Source: Callipepla californica brunnescens
Lineage: Eukaryota > Chordata > Aves > Galliformes > Odontophoridae
DNA length: 64,000 nucleotides
Reading direction: 5' to 3'
NCBI GenBank assembly: GCA_023055505.1
Contig: JALIRH010000013.1
Coordinates: 6,510,001-6,574,000 of the forward strand
Shown here piece by piece: positions 27,672 to 50,200 of this stretch; within the stretch, counting starts at the first letter, position 1; every line of letters begins with the position of its first letter. The notes beneath the pieces were generated by a model. That model made no database searches. It worked only from the letters and a program-made list of their open reading frames with translations, and was not told the DNA's origin. The translations under genes were made by a program, and so were the position numbers.

Positions 27672-27677
27672 TTTATT
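27672..27677 (-). terminator. COX7B: COX7B poly(A) signal AATAAA
   Basis: TTTATT on plus is AATAAA on minus, 120 nt after the COX7B stop codon. This gives a short 3'UTR ending near 27650. Confidence 0.75.
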
Positions 27678-27796
27678 AGACCAGGAATGCCACAGTACAA
27701 GTGGTACCCAGGGAACGAATGCCATTACGTTCATGGCACATGCGTGGATTTTTCCCCCAGTGAAAGCTCAGACCAGTTCATTACACACAACGGCTG

Positions 27797-29610
27797 TCAC
27801 TCCCTCCATTCCTTTGGAGTGACTTTGCCCACTGGTGACAAGCCCCACGCAACTCCAGACTTTGTCAACACCTGCAGGAGGATAAAAATTAAGAATATTA
27901 AATTCAAAGACACATTCTGATACATGGATATTCCTACTGCTTTCAGTTTAGATCTCTTGTACTAGAACACTTATCGTTGCCATCTTTCAGTAAGGAAGTG
28001 GAAAGTATTTACACTGAACATTACTTAAATACTTCAGTTTTCCATTCCAAAATATCTGGCTTTAGAACAAAGAGTCTAGGATGTAAAACCACATCACTAA
28101 ATTCATTTCTTCATCATCCAAACTGTTTCCACTGTAACTTCCATACAAATCAACACCTGAATAGTGAACCCACGTGAAACAGACAACACTTGGTCCTACT
28201 ACATTAAGAACTCCAAATGTGAAGTAATACCACTTCCATCTCTGTCACATTGCTATTCCCTTAAAAAAAAAATCAATCCCCAAATCCTCATCACTTGTTT
28301 GCAACAAATACACCTTTCTGAAAATGGCTTACAAGCTTACGGATACAACAGGAACACTTACATATCCCCAGACAGCAGCAAAAAATGCTGCTCCGCCAAT
28401 CAGCACCAGGTTTCCGTACTTATCGTGGAAGGTGGGTTCATGTTTGCCGTGGTGAGCTTGCCTTACTGCAGTACGCTGAACGCCACGAGCTAAGGGATAT
28501 TGAAGAGAATCAGAAATACAGAACTGAAATATGAATTCACATCTCTCACAATCCTCATCTCCCGTCAACACAGCGTGCAGCAATCAGTATTAAAAAACCC
28601 AATTAAAAACTTGTCAATAAAGTTATCTTTAGCCCACTGGAACGTTTCCAAAGCATGGGATTTGCAGAAAGCCTTCCATTTTGTTTCAGCTTTCCCAACT
28701 GCGGAAGTTACTCCTGAAATCTCCTTCCAGGAAGCAAATCCTTTCTGTTACCTTTTTCTTTTCTTATCTCTGGCTCCCCACTGTGGCAAGTCATACAGTT
28801 TTAACTGTTTGCAAACAATTATCTAAGGAAGTAATCTGAGTCTGTAAAGCTTTACTTTCAGAATCTGAATTTGAGATTCCACATTCAGAAGTCTTTCATT
28901 TTCAGTATGTGTACTCAAACATTTTTGGGAGGAAGCCCACCATCACATTCAGGGGTTCAGTAACAACTTCCTCGGTCCCTGTATGATTTCTGGTGGAAGG
29001 AAAGTGAGGTGAGGGAAAAAATGGGAATAGCTTTGCATGATATAAATAATAGTAGGTTAAATATGAGAGCCTCTTCGGAGGGTAGGAGGTATCATTGTAA
29101 GCACACAGTATATTGGATATTATCTTTTGGAAGACAGACTTGAGAATTAAACTATCAGCTTTAACAGACATACGCTTCACAGTAGTTGTATGCAGAACAA
29201 CTGATGAAACGGTGACCTGCGTGCAAAGAAGGCCATTACACAACATAACCTTCTTCTCTTTTTAAACAGGAGTTTCACACCGATGGTTCACGCTGACTCC
29301 ACCGTGACCGCCATCGCCGTCCTGACGATGCCCCAAACGCCGTCACATCCCTGCAGCGCACTGAGCAAGCGGTCAACTCGAGCAGAGGAAGCAAAGCAGA
29401 GGCAAAAGAAGGGGGAGAACGGCGCGACAGCGGCCTGGCAGCTCCCTGACAGAACACAGAGCTGCGCGACGGGACCCGGCGCGACCCTGTGACAGGGAGG
29501 GCAGGAAACCGAGCGGAGCCCCAACACCCCGAGAGCCCCAGGACAGCTGCGCTCCGGAGAGCCCCTTCCTTACCCGTGAGGCCCAGAGCAGCCCTGGCCA
29601 CAGGAAACAT
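27797..29610 (-). CDS. COX7B: COX7B, cytochrome c oxidase subunit 7B, mitochondrial precursor (3 exons, 79 aa)
   Basis: Small single-span nuclear-encoded subunit of respiratory complex IV in the inner mitochondrial membrane. Coding exons: 29610-29574 (MFPVARAALGLT), 28489-28362 (ARGVQRTAVRQ to AAVWGY, with the family signature FHDKYGN) and 27871-27797 (ends GLSPVGKVTPKEWRE). Acceptors CCCTTAG and CTCCTGCAG and donors CGG|GTAAGG and TAT|GTAAGT are all canonical; phases match and total 240 nt with stop. Human COX7B is 80 aa with the same three-part layout. The N-terminus is basic and amphipathic as expected of a matrix-targeting presequence, and the hydrophobic span is around LVLIGGAAFFAAVWGYV. 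It shares its strand with ATP7A just downstream and is head-to-head with MAGT1. Confidence 0.96.
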
Positions 29611-29710
29611 GGCACCAAGCGCAGCCCCACCGCGGCCGCCGGTACCCTTGGTGAGCGGTGAAAAACAAAATGGCCGCGCCGGAAGTCGCCGGTGCGCGGC
29701 GCCGCCGAGC
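29611..29710 (-). promoter_or_regulatory. COX7B: COX7B promoter/5'UTR with YY1-like and GABP/ETS sites
   Basis: Just upstream of the COX7B ATG in a CpG island the plus strand reads AAAATGGCCGCGCCGGAAGT (29668-29687). In COX7B orientation that is an ETS/GABP site (ACTTCCGG) followed by a GGCCATTTT YY1-type motif. Both elements recur in promoters of nuclear genes for respiratory-chain subunits. The function is inferred. Confidence 0.6.
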
Positions 29711-29960
29711 GCAGCCCTCCGGGTAATGTAGTTCCGCTGAAGCACTACGGAGCGGCGGCGGGAAAGCGCCTTTTCGCTGCGAGAATCCCAGCGGGGAAAG
29801 CCCTGTAGCTGGGAGAGACACAGACACGGGGGCTCTCGCTCTCTAATACACAGATTGGGAAACGCTTCTTCACAGAACACCGAAGGACAAGTTTCAGTGC
29901 TGAGCCGGCGCAGCCGTGACGAAAGGACTAAGAGCTCCCCGCGGCGGCTGTCGCCGCAGT

Positions 29961-30075
29961 GTCAGGATGGCCGAGTGGTCTAAGGCGCCAGACTCAAGGC
30001 GTGCCGCGCCTTCCCATGGCGGTTGGGTATTCTGGTCTCCGAATGGAGGCGTGGGTTCGAATCCCACTTCTGACA
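29961..30075 (+). tRNA. tRNA-Leu (anticodon CAA) with a 31-nt intron
   Basis: Acceptor arms GTCAGGA (29961-29967) and TTCTGAC (30068-30074) pair, with A73 at 30075. The internal pol III promoter is complete: A box TGGCCGAGTGG (29968-29978) and B box GGTTCGAATCC (30054-30064). The anticodon stem CCAGA/TCTGG encloses CTCAAG, anticodon CAA at 29995-29997. The intron 29999-30029 follows position 37 as in other vertebrate tRNA-Leu(CAA) genes. A long class II variable arm (GTCTCCGAATGGAGGC region) is present. The gene is followed by T5 and T10 tracts. It should decode UUG leucine codons. Confidence 0.96.
29999..30029 (+). other. Intron of tRNA-Leu(CAA)
   Basis: The 31-nt sequence between G37 (29998) and position 38 (30030), removed by the tRNA splicing endonuclease. 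Boundaries were set by re-forming the seven-nucleotide anticodon loop and the CCAGA/TCTGG stem. Confidence 0.85.
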
Positions 30076-30079
30076 CATA

Positions 30080-30095
30080 TTTTTCTTTTTTTTTT
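30080..30095 (+). terminator. RNA polymerase III terminator of the tRNA gene
   Basis: T5 (30080-30084) and T10 (30086-30095) runs begin five nucleotides after the tRNA 3' end. Confidence 0.9.
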
Positions 30096-30539
30096 CCCCT
30101 TTCTAACTGTTCCAATTCCAATCCACGGAATCAACAGATGAAGGAATTCTAACGCAAGACACAATCGCGGTGAGCCCCGCAGCGCTAGCACGGCGTTCTG
30201 CTTTACGCACGTCCTCAGGACGAACCTCAGCGCTCGATGTCTCTCAGCCCGTTACCACCAACCGAAGCGCATCTTTTTTTTACAAGCGCATTTCATTCAC
30301 AATTTTTAAGCACCTTTCTAATACGCAGCACAGCGATAGGCACGCATTTATAACACTGGGGAAGCACACGTCTCTAAGGAGCGACGAAGCTCCACGCAGC
30401 TTTGTTCCACAATTCCTCCTGGTTTCAGAGCGGCTCCCGGCACGACGCTCATCCCCCACCGCAGCCAGGAGCTGGGAATCCTGAGCACAGTGAGGTTCCC
30501 TGCGCCCAAAAGATCAGCAGCACAGCACGAACACTGTAC

Positions 30540-30810
30540 CGCCGTAACAGCGCATGCGCGCAGCATAAAGACCCCCCCCCCCCCCCCGCCCCGCCTCGAA
30601 AGCCCGCCCCTCAGCGCGGATCTACCAATCCAGTGGCCCCAGCTTGCCTCCTTCTTATTGGCTGCCTCTCCAGAGCTGAGCGCAGAGCCAGCGAATAAAA
30701 TTCCGGCAATGAGGCGCGGGCAAGTGCTGCAGCCAATAGAAAGCACCTGGTCGGTGTCGTCTCTCTGTGGGGATCCGCATCGGCCAATAGGCGCGGGGCG
30801 AGCGGCAGTG
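30540..30810 (+). promoter_or_regulatory. MAGT1: MAGT1 promoter: NRF1 site, C16 tract and four CCAAT boxes
   Basis: GC-rich block directly upstream of the MAGT1 ATG. It has a perfect palindromic NRF1 site GCGCATGCGC (30550-30559), a run of 16 C (30572-30587), and CCAAT boxes at 30625-30629, 30657-30661 (inverted), 30733-30737 and 30784-30788. There is no clear TATA box at a useful distance. NF-Y and NRF1 use is inferred from the motifs. Confidence 0.65.
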
Positions 30811-43719
<12,909 letters not shown>

Positions 43720-45350
43720 AGGATTCCAGAACCTGTAACATCGGGAAGGTGGTGACTATGAAACTGTGTAACAGAATGGAAGAACTAAAGATGTGTGGTT
43801 CATACTACCTCTCTTTACACTGAATGAGATAGTTAAAAACACTGAACCAAAGATGGCATGCAGTGCCTTAAGTAAAACAAGCAGTGTGCATTGAAGGATG
43901 GAGTATTAAGATGCAATCTCTCACAAGCTTTACATCTTCTGATGCAACTTTAAATCTAATGGAAGTCAAAACTTTGCATTTAGAACTGCTATGTTTCCTT
44001 ATACTAACAGAAACGGTACTTTGAATTCAATCGGATAATCTCTTTTTTGTCTTTTTCCCTCAAATACTTCTTGCTCATCCTCAGAGATGACAATAGCTTC
44101 TCTCTTGTGCCTTTGCATGGTGAGGAAACCTCACGTACCTGCGTATCTCTTCCTTCATCAGTCTGTGTGTGACCCTTGGAGCATACTCTGGATTCCTTTT
44201 CAGGATGTGCATGCCCTAAAAGGTGTATGTCAACTTTGAGAAGAGCATTTAACGGCAGTATGATGCAAGAGATGACTTCACAGATGAAGGGAGACTTTAT
44301 AACGGGTAGTAATGGCTCAGTAAAATTTCAGTCAAACCACTAATTAATTTTACACTTCATATTCAGGACTGAAAAAAATAATCAAGAACTTAGTGTATTT
44401 CTTCTCCTTAGTAAATAGCCAAAATTTATGGTAAACTTCTCTGTCCTCAACTTGGTTGAAGTCCCTATTTGTTGTATTGCAACTCATTTAATTGTTAAAA
44501 ACTTTCTTGTCAAATAATGAAACTCCATCAGTTGATTTGTAAATATTGGCTCACAGCTGAAGAAGCACTCTCACAGCGATCAACACTTCCTTCCAAAAAA
44601 TAGCAAAAAAGAAAACTGAAAAGTTAATTACGAAGGTAACTAATCTGTTGCATGAATTACAAGTTGCTAACTGGCCTTAAAGTTACTGCTCAGCATCTGC
44701 TCTCAGATTGCTGGTCATGATGCAAACTCTCACATTCTCTGCTTTCTCCAAATTTTTTTCAGCCTTACGTCCTTGGGGAGGATATGGGAGTGGGCTGAGA
44801 TGTCTTAATCCCAAATGTTGTTACCCTAGGAAAGCTTCCTTGGCCTTATAATTAAATGGATGTGCTTTCTTTTTATCTCATGAAGGTGCTTTGTCTTAAG
44901 GATTTTTTAGTTGAAAACCTTGTGCCTCAGCCCACGCTGTTTTGTAATTCAGCATCTGCACTGTAGGAAATGTTTGTGGCCTAATTCAGCAGTACTGCCT
45001 TTTGTAGATTATGATGGCCTTGGTGGTTACTAGTCAGAGGAAAATATGAGACTGGCTTCTGCTTCTGCCTGTCTCCTGCCTCCGAGGATTACAGGATGTG
45101 AATACTTCAGATTTAAGCTCAAAAAGAGCTTTATCATTCAAAGTAGAATGTTGTTGTTATGCAGTCTTGCTACATTAACACACATCTCAAGTGCCTTAAC
45201 TTTTCTAATTTAGTTGTTTGACATTTCAACTTGTTTGTGAGATGCATTTTTTTTTTTAACCATACAGAATGACAAGTTTTAGTGGATTGGATAATTTGTG
45301 TGCTTGGCTGGATTTTGGACCACTTTCAATAAATTTTTTTTTTAATCTGT
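43720..45350 (+). other. MAGT1: MAGT1 3' untranslated region (inferred)
   Basis: Non-coding sequence after the MAGT1 TAA. Canonical AATAAA signals occur at 45328-45333 and again at 45942-45947, giving UTRs of about 1.6 or 2.2 kb. Confidence 0.5.
45328..45333 (+). terminator. MAGT1: Candidate MAGT1 poly(A) signal (proximal)
   Basis: AATAAA followed immediately by a T-rich stretch (downstream element-like). A distal alternative is at 45942-45947. Confidence 0.5.
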
Positions 45351-45949
45351 GCTCCCGTGTCTCTCAAACTTTCAAGACTGAGAAAAGAAGTTACAAACTT
45401 ATTTTCTTCCACTATTGCTTCAGTGGGTCAATAAGGGTATATAGTAAATGAGTGAGTGTGGCTGAGTAGATGGGGTTAATAGCGTATGTGTGTGTTTATG
45501 AAATCTCAACCTAAAGCATCACTGCTTGAGGCCTTCCCATGCAGCCAGCTAACAGCACAAGGGCTGCATGTTTTGCACTCCTCTTTGACGGCTGTCCTGA
45601 GGTACAAGTCTTGGCTTCCTGGAGTCCCTGGCAGATAATGTTTCTGAAGGTGGAGTCCAGTGAGCACTACAGTTCTAGGCTGTTACACCTGTTTGTTTTC
45701 CTGCCCTGTTGGTATTTTGGGAGGGCTTACAGTAACCTTTAAGGTTGGTTGTGCTTCAGCTGTTAACAGTGCAGCAAAAGTGCTTCACAGTTTCATTCTG
45801 AAGTCATGCTTTCTATTTACTTAAAAGCTTAGATCTTGGCCATTCTGATAAAACGAGTTGAAACACTTGTTTAATCAGAGCTTCTTGTCTTGTTCTGGTT
45901 TAACTGTACTACTTCTATCACGTAGAATAATCTTAACAAGAAATAAAAG

Positions 45950-46900
45950 GTATACATAGTGGCTATTTCTGGGTCAGGAGCACATGCAGTTATTAAAGTA
46001 ACTGTCGGTAACTATACATGTCTTTAGCCATTTATTTTTTTAAGTAGGCTAATACCTACATAAGACAACTCATTACTGCTGTTATGACAGAAATCAGTGA
46101 TGAGGTTCAACTGTAGTCCTTGACTTCTCTTACTAACTAAGCTCTGAAGCACTCTTTCAAGTGTATTGGAGCAGTATGCCTATTATTGCCTTGGGGGGAG
46201 CAGTCTTGTGTCCGGGGAGAGCGTGGCTGTAGGTATGCAGGATGTACAGAATGCTTTTCTGGAGGGCACACAGTATCTGTGTGTGGATTTTGGTGGGCTC
46301 CTGCTACTTGTATTTGGGTAATTTGGTGATAGATAAAAGCAAGTGATGCTGCAGCTCAGACTGTGAGATAGAATCTGGGATCAAGAGCTATTACATCAGC
46401 TTTCTGGTGGTAATAAAATTCAGTAAACAGAGGATGCACTTCTATGTTAAATGGATGAGTTTTAAAACAAGTGCTGGACTTGTTTGTAGGATTTGTCTGA
46501 GAAATGCAGGCTTACGTGTTCTGAGGTTTGGAAATGCTATTTATTTCATTGCCATTGCCTTTCGGAATGACATTCATGCCAAGGAGAGGTTATACTCGAA
46601 CTGACAAGGCTTCTACTCCGCATTTCTTTCCTTATCTCACGAGTCCAGTTGGGAGCCCAGGTGAGTGCGTCCCTTATATCTTATTTCTGTGGGAAGAAGG
46701 CTTTCCTTTTCAAGGCTGGTTCTATTTTAAAGGTGTCCACCCAGTTGCGATTCCGTGCTGCGCTGTGGAGGAGCGGGGTCACGAGTGGCCGCGGCCGTGG
46801 CCCTGGGCGCGGTCACGACGTTCCTCCCGCGTGGGCACGTGGCTCGCGGGGCCGCGCGCGCCGTTGGTGGAGCCCCCTACCGGTCACACTCGTCAGTGCA
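45950..46900. other. MAGT1-ATRX intergenic spacer
   Basis: No gene recognised. It becomes CpG-rich from about 46.75 kb toward the ATRX promoter. Confidence 0.5.
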
Positions 46901-47257
46901 CTTCGCTTCGGAATGATGTCACGGGACTTGGTGCGTGACGTCAGCACCCTCCCCCTCCCCCCCCCCTTGATGTAACCTTCCCGCCGGCCAATCGGAGCGG
47001 GGAAGGCCGGACGGTGACGTAAACGCCCGTAGCAACAGGCCCCGTCGGAGCGGCCCAATTAGAAAATCGCTGGGGGCGGCAAGGAGCCAATGGGAGTCGG
47101 CGAAAGAGGAAGGCGGCAGGAGGCAGGTCTCCCTCATCCTCTCTCCGACAAGATGGCGGCGGCGCTGGCGATGGCGGCAATAACGGCTTTGTCTCCTTTC
47201 AGCGCCTGAGCGCGGTCCCGGCCTGACCCGGCCGCACCGAGCAGCGGCGGCGGAGAC
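46740..47257 (+). promoter_or_regulatory. ATRX: ATRX CpG-island promoter and 5'UTR
   Basis: CpG-rich block ahead of the ATRX start codon. It holds a full CRE TGACGTCA (46936-46943), a CRE-like TGACGTAA (47015-47022), CCAAT boxes at 46988-46992, 47055-47059 and 47087-47091, a CCCCCCCCCC tract near 46960, and a consensus YY1 element CAAGATGGCGGC (47149-47160) about 100 nt before the ATG. The island continues into intron 1 to about 47.85 kb. YY1 sites of this type are often close downstream of the start site, so transcription probably begins near 47.10-47.15 kb. Confidence 0.7.
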
Positions 47258-50200
47258 ATGACCGCAGAGCCCATGAGGTACGGCCCGCAGCCCTCCCCCC
47301 CGCCGTGCCCGTCGGGCAGCGGGCCCCCGCCGGCCCCGCTGAGGCGAGGAGGCGGCGGGCGGCGCGTACCGCTCCCGCCGCGTGCGCGACCGTTGCCGTC
47401 GGCGGCGCCACCGCCCGACCCCGCGGCCCGACCGGGGCGGGGCCGAGCGGGGCCCGAGGCGGCGGGGCCGGCGGAGGCCGGGCACAGGGGGAGGGGATGG
47501 CGGCGGGAGGCCGGGTGGGGAGCGCAGGGGGAGGGGACGGCGGCGGAAGCGGCCGGGCGCGGGCTGGCGGCGGGCGCTCGCTTCGCAGCCGCCGCGCGCG
47601 CGGCACTCGGGAGCGGCGCGTTCTGCACGTCGGCCCCGGGCAGCGCCCCGTGCCCCGGCCGCTGCGGACGGCTCCTGTCAGCCCCCGCCGCACGTGTGCG
47701 TCCGTAGCGCTCGGCCCCGCGCCGAAGGGCCCTTGGCGGGCGCGTCCCGCTCTCCTTGAGGGGCGGCTCCCGCCGCGCCGATGGGGACGAACCGTTCCCT
47801 TAAAGTCAATAAGCTGCTATAAACCGAGCCCGTGCCGCCAGGCGCCATGTTAAAGCGTTAACGGCGAGTTGGGTTTGGATGTTCGTAGTTAGGCTGAAGG
47901 GTCTGATCCGCGCTGTCAGTCGCGCACAAATACTCCACATGCCTGAGGCGGCTCGTAAACAATAAAGCATTGTTCGTCAGCCCTCAAAAATGCTGCGTGT
48001 GACTTGAGCATCAAACAGAATATTTAAAAAAGAGGGGCAGCACGCTGTCTTAGGGACCGAACCGCCAAGTTGCTTCTGAGGTCGTGTTTGTGTATCCTCA
48101 CCCCCGGTTTCAGACTTCCCCTGAGCAGTTGACAATCACCACGTAGTTCTGGCCAGAAGTTAAGTGGGTGGCAGGCTTTTTTTGCTCTTCCGTACTGCTT
48201 GGTTTTAAGGCTTTAACGTTTCAGAGGAAACAATGCACGGGCATAGATTCTAACAAAGAAATTCAGGTACTATCATTGTTCTGGATGTTGGTCACATGCT
48301 AGATGCAAGTCATAAGCATTACAAACATACATTTGTGCATGCATGACTTCCCAGCAGCTACCGGTTTCTTCTGCATGCCTCGTGTAAAGGAAGGACTCCC
48401 ATCTCTCACTCCTCCCCGTGCCCTTAGAGCACTCTGACAGTTTAAACCAGTATTTTTGTTGGGTTGATTGTTTTATTTGTAGGCTGGAGTACAAACGGAA
48501 GCTGTTTTCTTCTTTCATCTTCAGTCCTTGAAAAGCAGGAGTGGAGTTTGATTTCTGTGTAGCAAAAAGATCTTGCTTAAGTATTCTTGCGTTGTCACAG
48601 CGCATGAATTAATGTGAAAAGGCTGCTTCAGTGGAGCGCAGGTGATACAGGAGGTCACACCTTTACCTGCAGATGGAAATGTTAATTGCATTACTTCAAG
48701 AGTTTCATTTGTAACCTTGAAGATGAAGAAGTATGTAGAGGTAGATTTGAGATTGTATGTAATGCCTGAGTTGAATGTCTCTGTGTTAAGTGGGCCCTGT
48801 GACCACCTTTAGATAGCAGGACGTGCTCCAAACTTTCATTCTGTTATTAGCTGAGTGCTCAGTCAGTGCAGGTGTTTCTGATGACCCTCGTTGCATACAG
48901 AACTCATCCAAAGGAGTGTTTTTTAATGCATAGGAGTAGTTCTGCTGTAGGAACTAAGCATTACGGTGTTGGGTGCTGTGGTTTCAGGGTTAGGAGCTGA
49001 TGAACACATTGATTGCAAGAGCTTTTTTCTTATTTTCTCACAGTTCAAGTTCATTTGATGCTGGAGAGAACGAGAGGGAAAAGCACTGCAGGTGTGCTCA
49101 TGATGTATTAATGTGTTGGTACAGAGGCAGAGGTGCTCTCCCTTCCCTTCTTGCACACACATGCAGGCACATCTCTTTGCTCTCACACACAGTATTCTTT
49201 GCTCTTGTTTCCAGCGAGCCCTGCTGGCCTGCCAGCTGCTGCCTTTCTGTCACCCTGCACCATCTCCCTGCTTGTTCACTTAGAGATTTTTGGACAAAAG
49301 TTTCACGCAGAACTTGCTTTATTTTTCTTTTTAAAATGGAGAATCTTTGTCGTAACAACGCAGTCTGTTCCTAACAGTTGTTTTGAGCATTGAGGTGAAT
49401 AAGCACAGTTGCAAAAGGAGTTTTGAATCTTGGCCCATCCAGGTGGCAGTGTAGTGATACCAGCTATTTTAAGCTGGTGAAATAATTTTCAGGTGAACTT
49501 TTTATGCTTCGGTCTTCCCAGTGTGCAGTGTGGGTTCTGCATTTGGGAGTCACTTGAATTTCTGTGTTCAGAGTGAGTTTTGTTACAGGTTTCTATGATG
49601 CGTGTTAATTAATGCCATAATAATCCAACAGGAATAAGTCAGTATTAACTGCCCACGTTACGTGGAGGTATGGTGTAAGTTAGCAGTCTTCCTTGCAGTC
49701 ATGTGGAGTGGGTGTAAGCAGATTGTTTGCTCTTTGTGAGGAAATAGTCAAAACCTGAGGCTGGCTGTCACCTTCTGTGCCAGATGTGCCCTTGAGCCCC
49801 AGCGTGTTCACACTGAAGTGGAATTCCTCTCAGAGCCTTACTGCAGTGACTGCATTGCTTCTGTTTCTGTGTGGCACAGTCTTAGGGTTTTGTATGCTGT
49901 TATGGCCTCTACAGGGCTTAAGTGAAGGTGCCTTCTCCTTTAGAATAGTGTGGTGTGAGTAAGGGCTGGCCCTGCCATTACTGGAAGTCCACATTCCCAT
50001 TTTCATCTCAGCTTAAGATTGTGTGCACTTGCAGCGCCTGTAATGAAGGGTGTAAGTGCCTGTGCTTTTTACTTGTGTACTATGCACCAAAAGAAAATGC
50101 CAGAACAGAAGATAATCCTGACACATTGTGTTCACCATGAGAACAAATGCCTGTGTCAAATGATGTTTTTAGATGGAATCTCTAGATAGGCCTTTTATAA

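Noticed and set aside
27669..27920. 83-codon plus-strand frame
   Set aside because: Antisense shadow of COX7B exon 3 and its 3'UTR.
29275..29880. 200-codon minus-strand frame over the COX7B promoter
   Set aside because: Arg/Ala/Ser-rich composition artefact. The real COX7B exon 1 within this interval uses the MFPVARAALG frame at 29610-29574.
46919..47853. Several 80-190 codon frames on both strands around the ATRX start
   Set aside because: Same composition effect in the ATRX CpG island. Only the 20 coding bases at 47258-47277 fit a real exon.
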